Positions 35,700 through 39,043 of a DNA stretch of 39,043 bases are shown here, one piece after another; position 1 is the stretch's first letter, and every line of letters starts with the position of its first letter. The notes under the pieces are model-generated. The model had not been told where the DNA came from, searched no databases, and saw nothing but the letters and a program-made list of their open reading frames with translations. Origin of the DNA: Blattamonas nauphoetae (lineage: Eukaryota; Preaxostyla; Oxymonadida); NCBI GenBank assembly GCA_033064195.1, contig JARBJD010000510.1:1-39043 (forward strand), in the 5' to 3' direction. Both the position numbers and the translations under genes were made by a program.

Positions 35700-36680
35700 T
35701 GATTCACAACAACTCTATAATTGGTTCATCTCATATTTCTCAAAATTAATGTTCAACACGTCGTAGATCAAGAGTCCCTGAGTCGGTCTGTCCTTCCCCA
35801 ACATCGGACAAAAAGTCGGCCTGTCAGACCGACTCCGACTCCTCCTCTTCGTTCTGACAGCATCTCCACGAATCCAAACAATTACAAAACGGTATTCTTT
35901 TTCTTCTCAGTACTTACTTCTCGTTTTCACTCATGATCTCACATGCGATTCCAGTTGTTCCACTGTCGAGTCAGATCGAGACATGATCCTCAACAGTCTT
36001 CACAATTTCTCATTTCTCTTCTACTGATCATCTTACGGTTTCGCTTTTTCCATTTTTTTCTCTTTTCAGGATGCATGAACCACATGATCGGAAGTGAACG
36101 AACAGATCTCCAACATCGTCTTGGCACACCCGTATCTCAACACGAGAGTCAAGTTCTCTCTTTTCATTCATTATTTTCGCCATTCCATGCTTTCTTCTTC
36201 TCCAGGACGTCGATCTTGAGTCACATACAATAATCAGTCTGTTTCTCCATCATTGATTATTTCTGTGTCATATGAAGAAGAAATTTTCATTCTCTCACTC
36301 CTCAGGACTTCCTCTTTCGATTTTCAAATAGATCCTGTTTGATCGAGCAGACCATCCTCAACTCGTCCAACTTGCCCAACTTACTCTAATATGCCCCGCA
36401 ATCTCTGTGTCATCTCTCTCTGGAGCTCTTCAGTCCCCTTTTCGATGATTTATCTGTCAACCTCAACAATAGCTTGTCAATGACATGGGCCATCGTTGAC
36501 TGTGGTATGGCAGTTCGTAAAACGACTGTCATATCTCTCACCTCCTTTTCCCTCACCCTTTCACGCGAATGAATTGATCGCCACTGGATGTCCCACGATC
36601 TTCATCTATTGTGAAGGATCATGAACATCTCACATAATTACCCTGTATGGCCCCTCTTTCCGTTTTATTCCTAGTTTTTA
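35700..36680. other. Intergenic, no gene recognised
   Basis: Pyrimidine-rich with TTTCTCTTTTCAG-like tracts (possible 3' splice sites) and short frames only. A hairpin with 11-bp perfect arms (GAGTCGGTCTG at 35780 and CAGACCGACTC at 35825) is the only notable structure. Confidence 0.35.
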
Positions 36681-36687
36681 GGATCTG

Positions 36688-37472
36688 ATGGAGAGGAACC
36701 AAGCCTTCATCACCATGCTCACTATCAAGGCTCCTTCCGAAATTTATGCCAATCAAAACAGTCATTTGAATGCTCTTTCCAAATGCTTCCAACACACAGC
36801 CACCTTCTCTTTCTCTGTTCATCGTCATCTTCAGCCCCTCCCGACCTCATCGATTCGTTTCTCAAATCAGTCGACATCTCCTCCTCTCCCTCCGACCTCC
36901 CTTCCGTCACGATCGACACCTGAACCTGATCTCCGCACTCAGCCAGTCTTCGTCTCCTCTCGTCACCAAACTCAGCGAACCGCTCCTCGACCCAACATTC
37001 CCTCTCCGCTCCTCCTCTCCCTCGCTCGTTCACCGACCCTGCCAGCTCCTTCCTCCGATTGGCCAATACAAACCCTGAATTCTTCCGACGCATCATCGAG
37101 AACAACACTGGCCACATTTTGGACATCGCCATTTCCACTGCAGTGAATTCTATTCGAGTGGTGCCAGAAGTGCTATCTGAACCACGCTGTCTGGACTTTG
37201 GGAGAGCGACTCCCAATTGGGTTGTGCTGCTCAACGCGATTGCAGACGTGAAGATGGATCTGACACAAAACAGCGACGAGTTCAACTCAATCAGGGCATC
37301 TCATCTCACTTTCCTCATTCTCTCCACTGCGAGCACGAACAACGAGCTGTCGACAGCTGCTGTGTCTGTCTTCTCGAACCAATTTGGCCAGTCCACACCA
37401 CACCGAGGCACTCCTCTTCACCCCACCATTCGACAATCAAAACCACATCCTCCTAGCACATCATCAGCCAAC
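36688..37472 (+). pseudogene. Helical-repeat host gene fragment before the minisatellite
   Basis: A plus-strand frame from 36688 (MERNQAFITMLTIKAPSEIY) becomes unlikely as protein after about 50 codons. Another frame from about 37026 reads FTDPASSFLRLANTNPEFFR, then IIENNTGHILDIAISTAVNS and WVVLLNAIADVKMDLTQNSD, typical of amphipathic HEAT/ARM helices. It continues open into the minisatellite. No ATG opens the second frame (TTG at 37059 is not a plausible eukaryotic start), so introns or frameshifts separate the pieces. Confidence 0.45.
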
Positions 37473-38710
37473 TCTCCCGAATCATCACTCTCGCCCGCAT
37501 CTCCCCAATCGTCACTCGCCCGCTTCTCCCCAATCGTCACTCTCGCCCGCTTCTCCCCAATCGTCACTCTCGCCCACATCTCCCGAATCATCACTCGCCC
37601 GCATCTCCCGAATCATCACTCTCGCCCGCTTCTCCCCAATCGTCACTCTCGCCCGCTTCTCCCCAATCGTCACTCTCGCCCGCATCTCCCGAATCATCAC
37701 TCGCCCGCATCTCCTGAATCATCACTCTCGCCCACATCTCCTGAATCATCACTCTCGCCCGCTTCTCCCCAATCGTCACTCTCGCCCGCTTCTCCCCAAT
37801 CGTCACTCTCGCCCGCTTCTCCCAATCGTCACTCGCCCGCTTCTCCCCAATCGTCACTCGCCCGCTTCTCCCGAATCATCACTCTCGCCCGCATCTCCCG
37901 AATCATCACTCTCGCCCGCATCTCCTGAATCATCACTCTCGCCCGCATCTCCCGAATCATCACTCTCGCCCACATCTCCCGAATCATCACTCGCCCGCTT
38001 CTCCCCAATCGTCACTCTCGCCAGCTTCTCCCGAATCATCACTCTCGCCCGCATCTCCCGAATCATCACTCTCGCCCGCTTCTCCCAATCGTCACTCGCC
38101 CGCTTCTCCCCAATCGTCACTCTCGCCCTCCCGAATCATCACTCTCGCCCGCATCTCCCGAATCATCACTCTCGCCCACATCTCCCGAATCATCACTCTC
38201 GCCCGCTTCTCCCCAATCGTCCTCGCCCACTTCTCCCCAATCGTCACTCTCGCCCGCATCTCCCGAAGATCGTCACTCTCGCCCGCTTCTCCCCAATCGT
38301 CACTCTCGCCCGCTTCTCCCGAATCATCACTCTCGCCCGCATCTCCTTAATCATCACTCGCCCGCATCTCCCGAATCATCACTCTCGCCCACATCTCCCG
38401 AATCATCACTCTCGCCCGCATCTCCCCAATCGTCACTCTCGCCCGCCCCTTAATCGTCACCTCGCCCGCTTCTCCCGAATCATCACCTCGCCCGCATCTC
38501 CCGAATCATCACTTTCGCCCGCATCTCCCGAATCATCACTCGCCCATCTCCCGAATCATCACTCTCGCCCGCATCTCCCCAATCGTCACCTCGCCGCTTC
38601 TCCCCAATCAACGTCACTCTCGCCCGCTTCTCCCCAATCACTCTCGCCCGCTTCTCCCCAATCGTCACCTCGCCCGCATCTCCCCGAATCGTCACTCTCG
38701 CCCGCATCTC
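37473..38710 (+). repeat. 27-bp minisatellite (about 46 copies)
   Basis: Two unit types alternate irregularly. One has CCCGAATCATCACTCTCGCC, the other CCCCAATCGTCACTCTCGCC, each joined by CGCATCT or CGCTTCT. In one frame it encodes the nonapeptide SPESSLSPA or SPQSSLSPA. Occasional 25- or 26-base units (loss of CT) shift the frame, so no single frame is kept through the array. It follows directly on the helical-repeat fragment. Confidence 0.9.
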
Positions 38711-39043
38711 ACATAGCTCTCCTCGCCAACGTAAGACTTCCACTTGCACCTTCCATTATCGTCCCAACTTCACTTAATTTGTCCTCGTTCGAGTCCGTTG
38801 ATCTCCTTTCACAATATCTGTCTTTATTCTAATCCTTCAATAAACAGTTCTGATTCTCCATTTCTACGCCTAAAATCAACACTCCCGTTGTTGCTTTTGC
38901 CTTCAAAACTCACTATTATTACATACTTTTCATTATCCGCCCAGATTGACGCAATCTTAATCCCTCACATTTTAGTATTTCGAGTATCGTGGAAATGGGA
39001 TCGATCGTCTGCGCAGTCGGTCGGTCGACGACCAGTCGGACCG
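38711..39043. other. Right edge, no gene recognised
   Basis: After the minisatellite a short frame ends at 38832, with AATAAA just after (in CAATAAACAG), which may be a poly(A) signal. The last 30 bases contain an imperfect palindrome (CGGTCGGTCGACGACC). Confidence 0.3.

Noticed and set aside
37473-38710. RNA polymerase II C-terminal domain because of the SP-rich repeats
   Set aside because: The unit is nine residues without the Tyr of the YSPTSPS heptad, the frame is not kept, and the preceding sequence is helical-repeat type.

Overview
The window is nuclear DNA of a protist. Several host-type coding fragments (a helical ARM/HEAT-like family with an 'EEGLDD' C-terminus, Ser/Thr-rich right-handed beta-helix fragments, a dual-specificity phosphatase) resemble, from memory, the expanded families of oxymonads such as Blattamonas. 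The standard genetic code fits: a 1259-codon frame is open without recoding. The assignment to oxymonads is inference, not a database result.

Layout. (1) 1-1474: left flank with a decayed ABCC-type ABC-transporter fragment. (2) About 1475-31680: a Polinton/Maverick-like element with short inverted terminal repeats. It carries protein-primed DNA polymerase B, a retroviral-type integrase, an A32/FtsK-HerA-like packaging ATPase, a double-jelly-roll-type major capsid protein plus a second capsid paralog, a fibre-like protein with an S74 intramolecular chaperone domain, and several small genes of unknown role. It is a fossil: a handful of breaks (roughly three to five) plus two large insertions. 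Without the insertions it would be about 15.6 kb. (3) The two insertions (2874-10905 and 14832-21383) belong to one DNA-transposon family. They have long inverted repeats (about 410 and 490 bp) starting GGC, and perfect 9-bp target-site duplications (ATCTCTTCC; TTCTGCGTG). I see no transposase in either. Both contain host-type gene fragments, and they share about 2.8 kb of interior with a catalytically altered (Ser-for-Cys) dual-specificity phosphatase. This is the architecture of a Pack-MULE-like, gene-capturing non-autonomous transposon. Each terminal repeat holds 19-bp iterons and an inward-facing tRNA-like sequence followed by a T run. (4) 31690-33400: a degenerate tandem array whose units carry GTACC...GGTAC inverted repeats. 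(5) 33400-39043: right flank with a RING-type ligase-like fragment and acidic ORF, a tRNA-like sequence, a helical-repeat gene fragment, and a 27-bp minisatellite of about 46 copies.

How parts fit together. The Polinton genes form a replication/integration block (polymerase, integrase) and a virion block (ATPase, capsid, small virion-like proteins, fibre). Nearly every gene has the same T-rich motif (TTTTTWATTTKT-like) a few bases before its ATG, which suggests element-specific promoters with very short leaders. The two transposons landed in two virion-block genes, so they are younger than the Polinton. The similarity of each pair of inverted repeats also points to recent insertion.
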